Shown: piece by piece, positions 1 through 5,296 of the stretch
Position numbering within the stretch: position 1 is the stretch's first letter
Layout of the letters: the number at the start of each line of letters is the position of its first letter
Assembly (NCBI GenBank): GCA_028287035.1
Contig: JAQBQL010000007.1
Coordinates: forward strand, 1-6,515
Source: Labilithrix sp.
GTDB taxonomy: Bacteria; Myxococcota; Polyangia; Polyangiales; Polyangiaceae
Direction of reading: 5' to 3'
DNA: 6,515 nucleotides
The notes under the pieces: model-generated
What the model was told of the DNA's origin: nothing
Seen by the model: only the letters and a program-made list of their open reading frames with translations
Databases searched by the model: none
Program-made: the position numbers and the translations under genes

Positions 1-613
1 GTGCGGCGGCCGGCGGAGGCGCGGGGCTCGCGGTGGCGGCGGCGACGAGGCCGTCCGTCGCGATCTCTGCGGGGGGAGCCGCGCTGGCGGCCGGAGCCGG
101 TGCGGCCTGCGCCACGGCGGCCGGCGCGCTCTCGTCCGCCGCCGAGGCCGCCGGAGCCTTCCTCGAGAAGCTGAGCTGCGAGACGGCGGCGGCGGCGCCG
201 GCAAGGAGCAGGAACGACGCGGCGGCCGCGAACGCCGGGCGCGAGTAGAAGGGGATCACCTTGCCGCCGCCGCCACCGCCGCCCCCGACACGGGCCGCGG
301 GCGCGCCGGACGCGAACGACGATGCACCGGCCTCCGTCGCCGGGCCGCTCGCGACGAGGCGGAGCCCGCCCGCACGACCGGCGAGGGCGCGGTCGACCGC
401 GGCCATGATGCGAACCTCGAAATCGGGCGGCACGTCCTCACCGAGGGCCGCCCGCCCGCGCTGCCGCGTCTGACGCATGCGCTCGAAGCTCGATCCGCAC
501 GGCTCGCAGGAGGCGGCATGCGCATGCACGGCGGCCTCGCCGGGCCCGTCGAGCTCGTCGAACAGCGCGTCGAGCGCGAGCGCGTGGAAGGTGTCGTGGT
601 CGATGGGGTTCAT
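1..613 (-). CDS. Zinc-finger anti-sigma factor, single membrane span (C-terminus beyond window)
   Basis: This is probably the membrane-anchored anti-sigma factor that holds the upstream ECF sigma factor inactive until an envelope signal releases it. Translating from the ATG at 613 gives 204 residues before the left edge, with no stop, so the gene is partial. Residues 1-75 form a helical cytoplasmic domain with the zinc-binding anti-sigma motif H-x3-C-x2-C (His32, Cys36, Cys39). An acidic/Ala-rich linker with eight consecutive glycines (about 110-117) leads to one hydrophobic segment (about 127-147). After that comes a periplasmic Ala/Pro-rich tail with no recognisable fold in the visible part. 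The start codon overlaps the sigma stop as ATGA (613-610), which implies translational coupling and a stoichiometric pair. The anti-sigma role rests on the motif, the topology and the neighbour. I cannot say what the periplasmic part senses. Confidence 0.85.
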   Translation of the reverse strand, partial: MNPIDHDTFHALALDALFDELDGPGEAAVHAHAASCEPCGSSFERMRQTRQRGRAALGEDVPPDFEVRIMAAVDRALAGRAGGLRLVASGPATEAGASSFASGAPAARVGGGGGGGGKVIPFYSRPAFAAAASFLLLAGAAAAVSQLSFSRKAPAASAADESAPAAVAQAAPAPAASAAPPAEIATDGLVAAATASPAPPPAAA

Positions 614-1230
614 GTGAAGGCCCGCGCGTGCTCCTCGAATTCGGCGAGCGCCTCCTGGAGACGCTCGAGCGCATAGCGCATGCGGCTCTTGACCGTGTTC
701 TCGGGCACGCCGGTGATCTCGGCGATGTCCTTGAACTTTAGGTTGGAGATCTCGCGCATCAAGTAGACCTCGCGCTGATCGTCCGGAAGATCGTCGATGG
801 CGGCGAGGATCCGGGTCTTCATCCGCTCGGCGTCGATGCTGCGCTCGACGTCAGCTCGACCGTGCTTGTCGGCGGTGCGCTCGCCGAGCGTCGGCCCGTC
901 GCCGTCCTCGCCGCGGCGCGGCTCGTCGAGGGAGGGGTGACGCCGGTGCACGTTCTTCCGTGCCTGGTCGATGCAGAGGTTTCGCACGATCGTGTAGACC
1001 CACGTGGAGAAGCGGGCATCCGCCTTGAAGTCGATCGCGTTCTGCGCGACGCGGACGAACGCCTCCTGGACGATGTCCTCGGCGGCGGTCCGCTCGCGCA
1101 TGCTGCGGAGCGCGAAGTTGAAGAGGCCGGTCTGGTAGCGGCGGACGAGCATGGCGAAGGCCGCCCGATCGCCGCCCTGGAAGCGGACGACGAGGACCTC
1201 GTCGGGAGGGTCGTGGGGGAGCGCGCTCAC
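610..1230 (-). CDS. ECF-type RNA polymerase sigma factor (sigma-70 family, RpoE-like)
   Basis: Encodes a 206-residue alternative sigma factor that directs RNA polymerase to a stress regulon. Sigma region 2 covers about residues 24-92: it includes AEDIVQEAFVRV at 50-61 and the FSTWVYTIVRNLCIDQARK stretch at 74-92, which in this family contacts the -10 element. A charged linker of about 45 residues follows. Region 4 lies at about 136-192, with the helix-turn-helix near 164-191 (KDIAEITGVPENTVKSRM) for the -35 element. Length is typical of ECF sigmas, and no extra C-terminal domain is present. I chose the GTG at 1230 because AGGG sits 5 nt upstream and the family N-terminus begins shortly before the DEVLVVRF helix. 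The frame stays open upstream to about 2424, but that part is antisense to other genes. The stop overlaps the anti-sigma ATG. Specific ECF group not determined. Confidence 0.92.
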   Translation of the reverse strand: MSALPHDPPDEVLVVRFQGGDRAAFAMLVRRYQTGLFNFALRSMRERTAAEDIVQEAFVRVAQNAIDFKADARFSTWVYTIVRNLCIDQARKNVHRRHPSLDEPRRGEDGDGPTLGERTADKHGRADVERSIDAERMKTRILAAIDDLPDDQREVYLMREISNLKFKDIAEITGVPENTVKSRMRYALERLQEALAEFEEHARAFT

Positions 1231-1235
1231 GCGGA

Positions 1236-1239
1236 CCCT
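1236..1239 (-). promoter_or_regulatory. Ribosome-binding site that fixes the ECF sigma GTG start
   Basis: The minus strand reads TAGTAGGGTCCGC then GTG, placing AGGG 5 nt before the GTG at 1230. The alternative in-frame GTG at 1254 has no comparable purine tract at this distance, so this site decides the start. Confidence 0.55.
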
Positions 1240-1293
1240 ACTATCTCGCGACACGGCCGCCGCCGTCTCGACTATCGCAGGCACGCCGGCTCG

Positions 1294-1319
1294 AACGGGC
1301 GGATGCCCGGAAAGTTCTC
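1294..1319 (-). promoter_or_regulatory. Candidate ECF-type (autoregulatory) promoter for the sigma/anti-sigma operon
   Basis: On the minus strand, GAGAACTT (1319-1312) resembles the GGAACTT -35 of RpoE-like promoters. Measured from the GAAC core (1317-1314), a 16-nt spacer leads to CGTT (1297-1294) as a possible -10. This would give a leader of roughly 55 nt to the GTG at 1230. ECF factors often transcribe their own gene, so the place is right. The match is partial and such short motifs arise by chance, so this is only a candidate. Confidence 0.3.
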
Positions 1320-1371
1320 GTTCGTCGCCCGAGGGTTGCGAATTGGGTCGAAACGCGCGAAGAACGCGGCC

Positions 1372-2022
1372 ATGTCGATGCCGCGCCGCGTGATCTCGCT
1401 CCTCGTCGTCGCCCTCGCGCCCGCGGTGGCGTGCGGCAACGCTTCGCCGCCGGCCGAGGCTCCGGCGGCCCCGTCCGCCGGAACGAGCGGGGCGAGCGCC
1501 GCGGCCCCGCCCACGTCGGGCGGTGGGGCGGCAGGCACTGCCGCGGCGCTCGCCACGCTGACCGCGGGCGAGGCGAAGAGCGGCACGTGCGATCCCGGCC
1601 ACCAGGCCGCTCTCGAGAAGCTCCTCGCCGAGGTGGAGGAGGGGATGAAGGGCCGGACCGGCGAGGACGGCAAGCCGCTCGGACTGCAGGTGGTCGGCAA
1701 GCGAACGGTCGCGCTCGGGAGCGCCGCGCGGGCCACCGAGGTGGCGGTCTCCGGCAAGGGCACCGAGCTGCACGTCCTCGCGTTCGGCGCGAACGAGGTC
1801 TCGCTCGACGTGCTCGTCGGCACCACCGCGGCGACGACCATGCGCTCGCCCTTCCAGCGGAGCGCCACGCCGAAGCCGCCGTCGCTCGACATCCCGCGGG
1901 TCGGCACGGTCACCGACGTGCAGTCGGACAGCCGCGTCGTTCGCATCAAGCCGGGCCAGCCGGTGGTCGTGAAGCTCTCGGGACAGGGCTGCGCGGCGCT
2001 CGTCTCGTTCCTCGAGCCGTGA
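1372..2022 (+). CDS. Putative lipoprotein of unrecognised family
   Basis: Encodes 216 residues. I do not recognise the family. The N-terminus looks like a lipoprotein signal: Arg5-Arg6, a hydrophobic core at 7-16, then A-V-A-Cys21. Ala at the -3 lipobox position is weaker than the usual Leu. Residues 22-62 are an Ala/Pro/Gly/Ser-rich tether typical of outer-membrane-anchored proteins. The remaining part, about 63-216, looks like a small mixed alpha/beta domain: a charged helix at 77-95 followed by alternating beta-like segments. It has only two cysteines, Cys73 and Cys207, near the two ends of the domain, which could form a disulfide. ATG 1372 and ATG 1378 are both possible starts and give the same mature protein; neither has a strong ribosome-binding site. 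The gene is 15 bp from the reductase gene downstream and divergent from the ECF operon, so envelope-stress control is possible but unproven. Confidence 0.72.
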   Translation: MSMPRRVISLLVVALAPAVACGNASPPAEAPAAPSAGTSGASAAAPPTSGGGAAGTAAALATLTAGEAKSGTCDPGHQAALEKLLAEVEEGMKGRTGEDGKPLGLQVVGKRTVALGSAARATEVAVSGKGTELHVLAFGANEVSLDVLVGTTAATTMRSPFQRSATPKPPSLDIPRVGTVTDVQSDSRVVRIKPGQPVVVKLSGQGCAALVSFLEP

Positions 2023-2037
2023 GCCAAGGAAAAGAAC

Positions 2038-2994
2038 ATGGGTGAGCTCGTCGACGGCACGTGGCACAAGGGCTGGTACGACCCCGACCAGAAGGGCGCG
2101 TTCCAGCGGCCCGCGACCCGGTTCCGGCACCGGATCACGCAGGACGGCTCGAGCGGCTTCGCGACCGAGGCGGGGCGCTATCACCTCTACGTCTCGCACG
2201 CGTGTCCGTGGGCTCACCGCACGATGATCACGCGCGCGCTCCGCGGCCTCGAGGACGCCGTGTCCGTCACGGTGGTGGGACCTGACATGGGCGACGACGG
2301 CTGGCCGTTCACGCCGGAGCGGCCCGACCCGCTCGGCCCGTCCTCGTTCCTGCGGGACGTCTACGTCCGCGCCGACGCCCACTACACCGGACGGGTGACT
2401 GTTCCCGTGCTGTGGGACAAGCAACGAGCGACGATCGTCAACAACGAGTCACGCGAGGTGATGCGCATGCTCGACACCGAGCTCGAGGCGTTCGCCACCG
2501 GCGGGCCGACCCTGTACCCCGCGGCGCTCCGCGCGAAGATCGACGAGACGCTCGATGCCCTCTACGCGCCGATCAACAACGGCGTCTACCGCGCCGGATT
2601 CGCCACGAAGCAGGAGGCGTACGACGAGGCGGTGCGCGAGCTGTTCGCCGCGCTCGATCACTGGGACGAGGTGCTCGCCGGTCAGCGCTACCTGTGCGGC
2701 GCGACGCTCACCGAGGCCGACGTCGCCTTCTTCACGACGCTCGTGCGCTTCGATCTCGTCTATCACGGGCACTTCAAGTGCAACGTGCGGCGTATCCAGG
2801 AGTACCCCCATCTCTGGGGGTATCTCCGGGACATCTACCAGACGCCGGGCGTCGCCGAGACCTGCCATCTCGGCGAGATGAAGCGTCACTACTACTGGAG
2901 CCAGAGCTCCGTGAACCCGACCCGGATCGTTCCCGCGGGGCCGCACGTTCCCCTGGGCGAGCCCCACGACCGGGCCGGGCTCCAGGCGACCTAG
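2038..2994 (+). CDS. Glutathionyl-hydroquinone reductase (Xi-class glutathione S-transferase)
   Basis: Encodes a 318-residue cytoplasmic enzyme of the YqjG/PcpF/ECM4 family, which uses glutathione to reduce glutathionyl-hydroquinones, so recycling quinones trapped as GSH adducts. Family marks seen: the N-terminal GAFQRP...FRHRI segment (20-33); catalytic Cys56 in HACPWAHR, the Cys-Pro-Trp motif that distinguishes these from Ser/Tyr GSTs; Trp89 in the following loop; a V-P-V turn (122-124) and Glu137-Ser138, the usual glutathione-contact pair of thioredoxin-fold GSTs; an all-helical C-terminal domain from about 155; and the tail HYYWSQSSVNPTRIVP from 284. The family tail usually reads YYxSH; here Gln289 replaces the His. 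Length matches the family. AAGGA at 2026-2030, 7 nt before ATG, supports the start. The gene lies 15 bp after the lipoprotein gene, suggesting cotranscription. Its TAG overlaps the stop of the convergent stress gene. Confidence 0.93.
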   Translation: MGELVDGTWHKGWYDPDQKGAFQRPATRFRHRITQDGSSGFATEAGRYHLYVSHACPWAHRTMITRALRGLEDAVSVTVVGPDMGDDGWPFTPERPDPLGPSSFLRDVYVRADAHYTGRVTVPVLWDKQRATIVNNESREVMRMLDTELEAFATGGPTLYPAALRAKIDETLDALYAPINNGVYRAGFATKQEAYDEAVRELFAALDHWDEVLAGQRYLCGATLTEADVAFFTTLVRFDLVYHGHFKCNVRRIQEYPHLWGYLRDIYQTPGVAETCHLGEMKRHYYWSQSSVNPTRIVPAGPHVPLGEPHDRAGLQAT

Positions 2995-3530
2995 CGGACG
3001 CTGTCGGCCGCGCGCGGGACCGAGGCCTCGCCGACCGTGCTGACGTCGTCGGCCGCGAAGCTCTTGAACACTTCCTCGGCGCGCTTGCGCTCCTCGGGGG
3101 TGTCGGTGCTGACGGCGACGAGCAGGTTCCCGCCCTTGATCTTGCCCTCGTACTTCTTCGCCTCGAGCTCGGGAATGCCCATGCCGACGAGCGCGCCGGT
3201 CAGGCCGCCGACGCCCGCGCCGACCGCCGCGCCGCCGAGCGTCGCGAGGAGCGGACCGGCCGCGATGAAGGGCCCGAGCCCGGGGATCGCGAGAGCGCCG
3301 AGGCCCGCGAGCAGACCGATGGTGCCGCCGATGACGCCGCCGCCGCCCGCGCCCGCCACGGCGCCTTCCGGGGCCTTCGTGTTGTGCTCGTGCGCGAAGT
3401 CCGCGGTGCCGGACTTGTCCGGGAAGAGAACGGAGATGTCGCCCGGCGAGAATCCGACGTTCTGCAGCTGCGAGACGATCGCCTCGGCCTGATCGTGGCG
3501 CTGGACGAGAGAGATGACGGCCTTCTTCAT
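2991..3530 (-). CDS. Glycine-zipper general stress protein, YflT/DUF1269-like
   Basis: Encodes 179 residues. Residues 1-37 form a small alpha/beta unit starting MKKAVISLVQRHDQAEAIVSQL, typical of the YflT-type 'general stress protein' group. A Gly/Ala-rich hydrophobic stretch at about 56-118 has many GxxxG-type spacings around a central PGLGP turn, so two membrane-inserting glycine-zipper hairpin arms are likely. The C-terminal unit (119-168) has the family signature GMGIPELEAKKYEGKIKGGNLLVAV followed by an EERKRAEEVFKS helix and a DDVSTVGEA end. The biochemical role of the family is poorly known; bacterial members are associated with general, cold or salt stress. The start at 3530 is supported by AGGAG (3541-3537) 6 nt upstream. 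The gene follows the BON lipoprotein by 52 bp on the same strand, probably in one operon from the sigma-54 promoter. There is no signal peptide. Confidence 0.8.
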   Translation of the reverse strand: MKKAVISLVQRHDQAEAIVSQLQNVGFSPGDISVLFPDKSGTADFAHEHNTKAPEGAVAGAGGGGVIGGTIGLLAGLGALAIPGLGPFIAAGPLLATLGGAAVGAGVGGLTGALVGMGIPELEAKKYEGKIKGGNLLVAVSTDTPEERKRAEEVFKSFAADDVSTVGEASVPRAADSVR

Positions 3531-3569
3531 GATGATCTCCTGACGTTGCTGACGGTTGAGAGAGCTCGC

Positions 3570-3586
3570 GTGACCTGCGCGGTCAC
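3570..3586. repeat. Small inverted repeat between the BON and stress-protein genes
   Basis: GTGACC (3570-3575), five bases, then GGTCAC (3581-3586) is a perfect 6-bp inverted repeat that spans the BON stop codon. As RNA on the minus strand it could fold into a short hairpin in the intercistronic gap. No U-run follows, so it is not a convincing terminator. It might weaken readthrough or mark a processing site, or be chance. Confidence 0.3.
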
Positions 3587-4224
3587 TTCTTCACTTCGAG
3601 CTGGTTGTCGACGTCGACGACGCCGGCGGCAGCTCGCGTCTTCTGCTCGATGTTCGCCTTCTCGGCGTCGCTCTTCACCGGCCCGCGCAGCGTGACCTTT
3701 CCGTTCTGCGTGATGATCTTCACGTTCTTCGCGTTGAAGGACAGCGACCCGTCGGCGACGACCGCCCGGCGCACGGCCGCAGTGATGTCGCGATCCTTGC
3801 CGGCGCCCTGGTCCATCGGCGTCAGCGTGGCGCCGTTGCGGTCACGCTCGTTCTTCTTGGTATTCGTGGCATTCGGGTCGCCGTTGCTCGCGGTGGTCGC
3901 GCCGGCCGCGGAGGTTCCCGCCGCCGTGGCGCCGTTCGCGGTGCCGTGATCGCCGGCGGCGCCGAGCGGAGCGACGGCGGCCGGCTGCGGATACGTCTGC
4001 TGCGCGTGCGGAGTGCCCGAGGTGTCGCCGCCGTTCGCGGCGGTCGTCGTGTCACCCGCGGTCGCGCCGCTCGCGGCCGCGTGGTTGGAGCCGCTCGCCG
4101 CGGTGGCCGAGGTGTCGCTCGTCGTGGTGGAGGACGTCGTGGTCGGCGACTGCGCCGGGTGGCGGTCCGAGCAGGCGGCGACGGCGCCGAGGGTACAGAG
4201 CAGAGCGACCATTACGTTCTTCAT
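3583..4224 (-). CDS. BON-domain lipoprotein
   Basis: Encodes 213 residues. The signal peptide is short and ends in a good lipobox, V-A-A-Cys18, so the protein should be lipidated and exported. Residues 19-140 are a low-complexity Ser/Thr/Ala/Gly tether with no predicted fold. Residues about 144-212 form one BON domain: DRDITAAVRRAVVADGSLSF, then a strand with the characteristic NVKIITQNGKVTLRGPV turn, a helix of alternating charged residues, and a final VVDVDNQLEV strand. BON domains (as in OsmY and DolP) bind phospholipid or envelope partners and are linked to osmotic or envelope stress. OsmY-type proteins often carry two or more; this one has a single copy. I start at ATG 4224 because it gives a proper signal peptide and GGAGG lies 11 nt upstream. 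The longer frame from 4278 would run through the sigma-54 promoter. It is the first gene of a two-gene operon. Confidence 0.88.
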   Translation of the reverse strand: MKNVMVALLCTLGAVAACSDRHPAQSPTTTSSTTTSDTSATAASGSNHAAASGATAGDTTTAANGGDTSGTPHAQQTYPQPAAVAPLGAAGDHGTANGATAAGTSAAGATTASNGDPNATNTKKNERDRNGATLTPMDQGAGKDRDITAAVRRAVVADGSLSFNAKNVKIITQNGKVTLRGPVKSDAEKANIEQKTRAAAGVVDVDNQLEVKK

Positions 4225-4235
4225 GACTGGAAATG

Positions 4236-4240
4236 CCTCC
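4236..4240 (-). promoter_or_regulatory. Ribosome-binding site of the BON lipoprotein gene
   Basis: GGAGG on the minus strand (from + strand CCTCC) lies 11 nt before the ATG at 4224. The spacing is a little long, but the sequence is strong and it falls inside the leader predicted from the sigma-54 promoter. It supports 4224 rather than 4278 as the start. Confidence 0.6.
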
Positions 4241-4261
4241 GTGAATGTGTGCGGTGGCCTC

Positions 4262-4277
4262 AGCAACAGCGGTGCCA
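4262..4277 (-). promoter_or_regulatory. Sigma-54 (RpoN) promoter for the BON/stress-protein operon
   Basis: The minus strand reads TGGCAC (4277-4272), five bases CGCTG, then TTGCT (4266-4262). This equals the RpoN consensus TGGCAC-N5-TTGC[A/T], with the GG and GC dinucleotides at the required -24/-12 spacing. Counting 12 bases on from the -12 C (4263) puts the transcription start near 4251 and gives a leader of about 27 nt holding the GGAGG site and ending at the ATG 4224. Such a promoter needs an AAA+ enhancer-binding protein, normally bound 80-150 bp upstream; no gene for one is in the window. Evidence is sequence and position only. Confidence 0.8.
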
Positions 4278-4340
4278 CGGGCTCGCGCGTCCCCGCGCGC
4301 GGGAGAACACGAGCGGAATCGCGGGGCTCGGCCGTTGGCG

Positions 4341-4364
4341 CGCGGCGCGCGGCGGTGCGCCGCG
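4341..4364. repeat. Inverted repeat upstream of the sigma-54 promoter
   Basis: CGCGGCGC (4341-4348), eight bases, then GCGCCGCG (4357-4364) is a perfect 8-bp inverted repeat. It begins about 64 bp and ends about 87 bp upstream of the -24 element, near where enhancer-binding proteins bind. It could equally be a hairpin in the 3' region of the dehydrogenase transcript, though no U-run follows. In DNA this GC-rich such repeats arise easily by chance. Confidence 0.25.
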
Positions 4365-4432
4365 TTGCATGTCGTCGCGTCGCGCGTGATCGCCCCGGCG
4401 CGTCCGGGCTTCGTGCTACGGGCCGGGACGGC

Positions 4433-5296
4433 TCACGGGCGCGGCTTTGGGAGGTAGCTGCGGGCGAGGACCGTCCAGTCCTCCCCGCCGTGCCCCTCGG
4501 CGATGACGGCGTCCATCAGCTCGGCGATCGCGGGGAGCACGGTGAGCGGCACCTGTCCGCGCTCGGCCTGCGCCAGCATCAGCCGCGCGTCCTTCCGCGC
4601 CATCGACAGCTCCCACGACGGCGAGGAGAAGTCGCCCTCGGTCATCCTCGCGAGCCGCGCGCCGACCGTCGTGCCGGGATTGAAGAGCGTGAACAGGTTC
4701 TCGACGTCGCTCGGCGTCAGGCCGCTCGCGCGCGCCACGCCGAGCATCTCGGCGAGGCCGCTCGTGAGGAACATGAGGAACATGTTTCCGAGCAGCTTGT
4801 AGCCGGCGGCGGTCTCGGGGAGTGGACCCAGGTTCTCGAGCTTGCCGGTCATCGCGGCGAGCGCCGGCTCCACCGCGGCGATGCGGGCCGGGTCGCCGGA
4901 GACCAGCATCAGCCCCTTGCTCTGGAGCGCGTGGGTGGGGCCCATGAACACGGGCGCGTGCAGGAACGTGATGCCGCGCTCCTTCCAGCGTGCCGCGCGA
5001 TCACGGACGCCGTCGACCGACGTGGTGGTGTGGTCGATCACGACGACGTCCTCGCCGAAGCCGGGGCGGGCGCGCTCGAGCACGTCGTCCACCGCCTCGT
5101 CGTCGGAGAGCGTCAGGTGGATGCGCTTTGCGCCCCGGGCGGCGTCGGCAGGCTCGGCGAGCGCCTTCGCGCCAGTCTCCTCGAGCGCCTGCGCCTTCGA
5201 GGCGGTGCGGTTCCACACGTGGACGTCCTCACCACGACGACGCAGGGCGCGGACGAAGCCGGAGCCGAGCAGGCCCGTACCGAAGAACGCGATCAT
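4433..5296 (-). CDS. NAD(P)-dependent oxidoreductase, beta-hydroxyacid dehydrogenase (3-hydroxyisobutyrate dehydrogenase) family
   Basis: Encodes 287 residues, the usual length of this family. It is a cytoplasmic dehydrogenase whose relatives act on 3-hydroxyisobutyrate, tartronate semialdehyde, succinic semialdehyde or similar acids. The N-terminal Rossmann fold starts at residue 1 with G-T-G-x-x-G-S-G (6-13); Asn29-Arg30-Thr31 after the second strand is the pattern often seen in NADP-preferring members. A D-H-T-T-T-S segment is at 89-93. The substrate segment reads APVFMGPTHALQSKG (114-128), where 3-hydroxyisobutyrate dehydrogenases have APVSGG. Catalytic Lys167 and Asn171 (YKLLGN) are present in the C-terminal all-helical domain. 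Start: ATG 5296 gives the typical MIAFFGTG opening; GTG 5305 would add three residues and cannot be excluded, as neither has a clear ribosome-binding site. It is divergent from the kinase gene. The substrate cannot be named from sequence. Confidence 0.85.
   Translation of the reverse strand: MIAFFGTGLLGSGFVRALRRRGEDVHVWNRTASKAQALEETGAKALAEPADAARGAKRIHLTLSDDEAVDDVLERARPGFGEDVVVIDHTTTSVDGVRDRAARWKERGITFLHAPVFMGPTHALQSKGLMLVSGDPARIAAVEPALAAMTGKLENLGPLPETAAGYKLLGNMFLMFLTSGLAEMLGVARASGLTPSDVENLFTLFNPGTTVGARLARMTEGDFSSPSWELSMARKDARLMLAQAERGQVPLTVLPAIAELMDAVIAEGHGGEDWTVLARSYLPKPRP

Noticed and set aside
1336..1364. Sigma-70 promoter with TTGCGA -35 before the lipoprotein gene
   Set aside because: The base 17 nt on gives GAAGAA, a poor -10, and the start site would fall at the ATG itself. 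Not supportable from sequence.
862..1371. Plus-strand frame open upstream of the lipoprotein start
   Set aside because: It runs antisense through the sigma gene and has no family features; the signal peptide beginning at 1372/1378 marks the real N-terminus. An in-frame ATG at 1303 would give an over-long n-region.
2062..2076. TGGCAC on the plus strand as a second sigma-54 promoter
   Set aside because: The -12 element would read CTGG instead of TTGC, and it lies inside the reductase coding region.
1231..2424. Upstream extension of the ECF sigma reading frame on the minus strand (about 400 extra residues)
   Set aside because: It is antisense to the lipoprotein and reductase genes, Arg/Ala-rich with no domain, and the GTG at 1230 has a ribosome-binding site. 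Long stop-free antisense frames are expected in DNA this GC-rich.
2412..3695. 427-residue plus-strand frame
   Set aside because: It overlaps the reductase gene out of frame and the stress gene antisense. The translation is low-complexity Arg/Ala with no motif.
4225..4278. N-terminal extension of the BON protein to ATG 4278
   Set aside because: It would place the sigma-54 promoter inside the coding sequence and bury the lipoprotein signal peptide; the 4224 start has GGAGG upstream.
4394..4408. CCCGG-N5-CCGGG hairpin as terminator of the dehydrogenase gene
   Set aside because: Only 5-bp arms and no U-run; indistinguishable from chance in this base composition.
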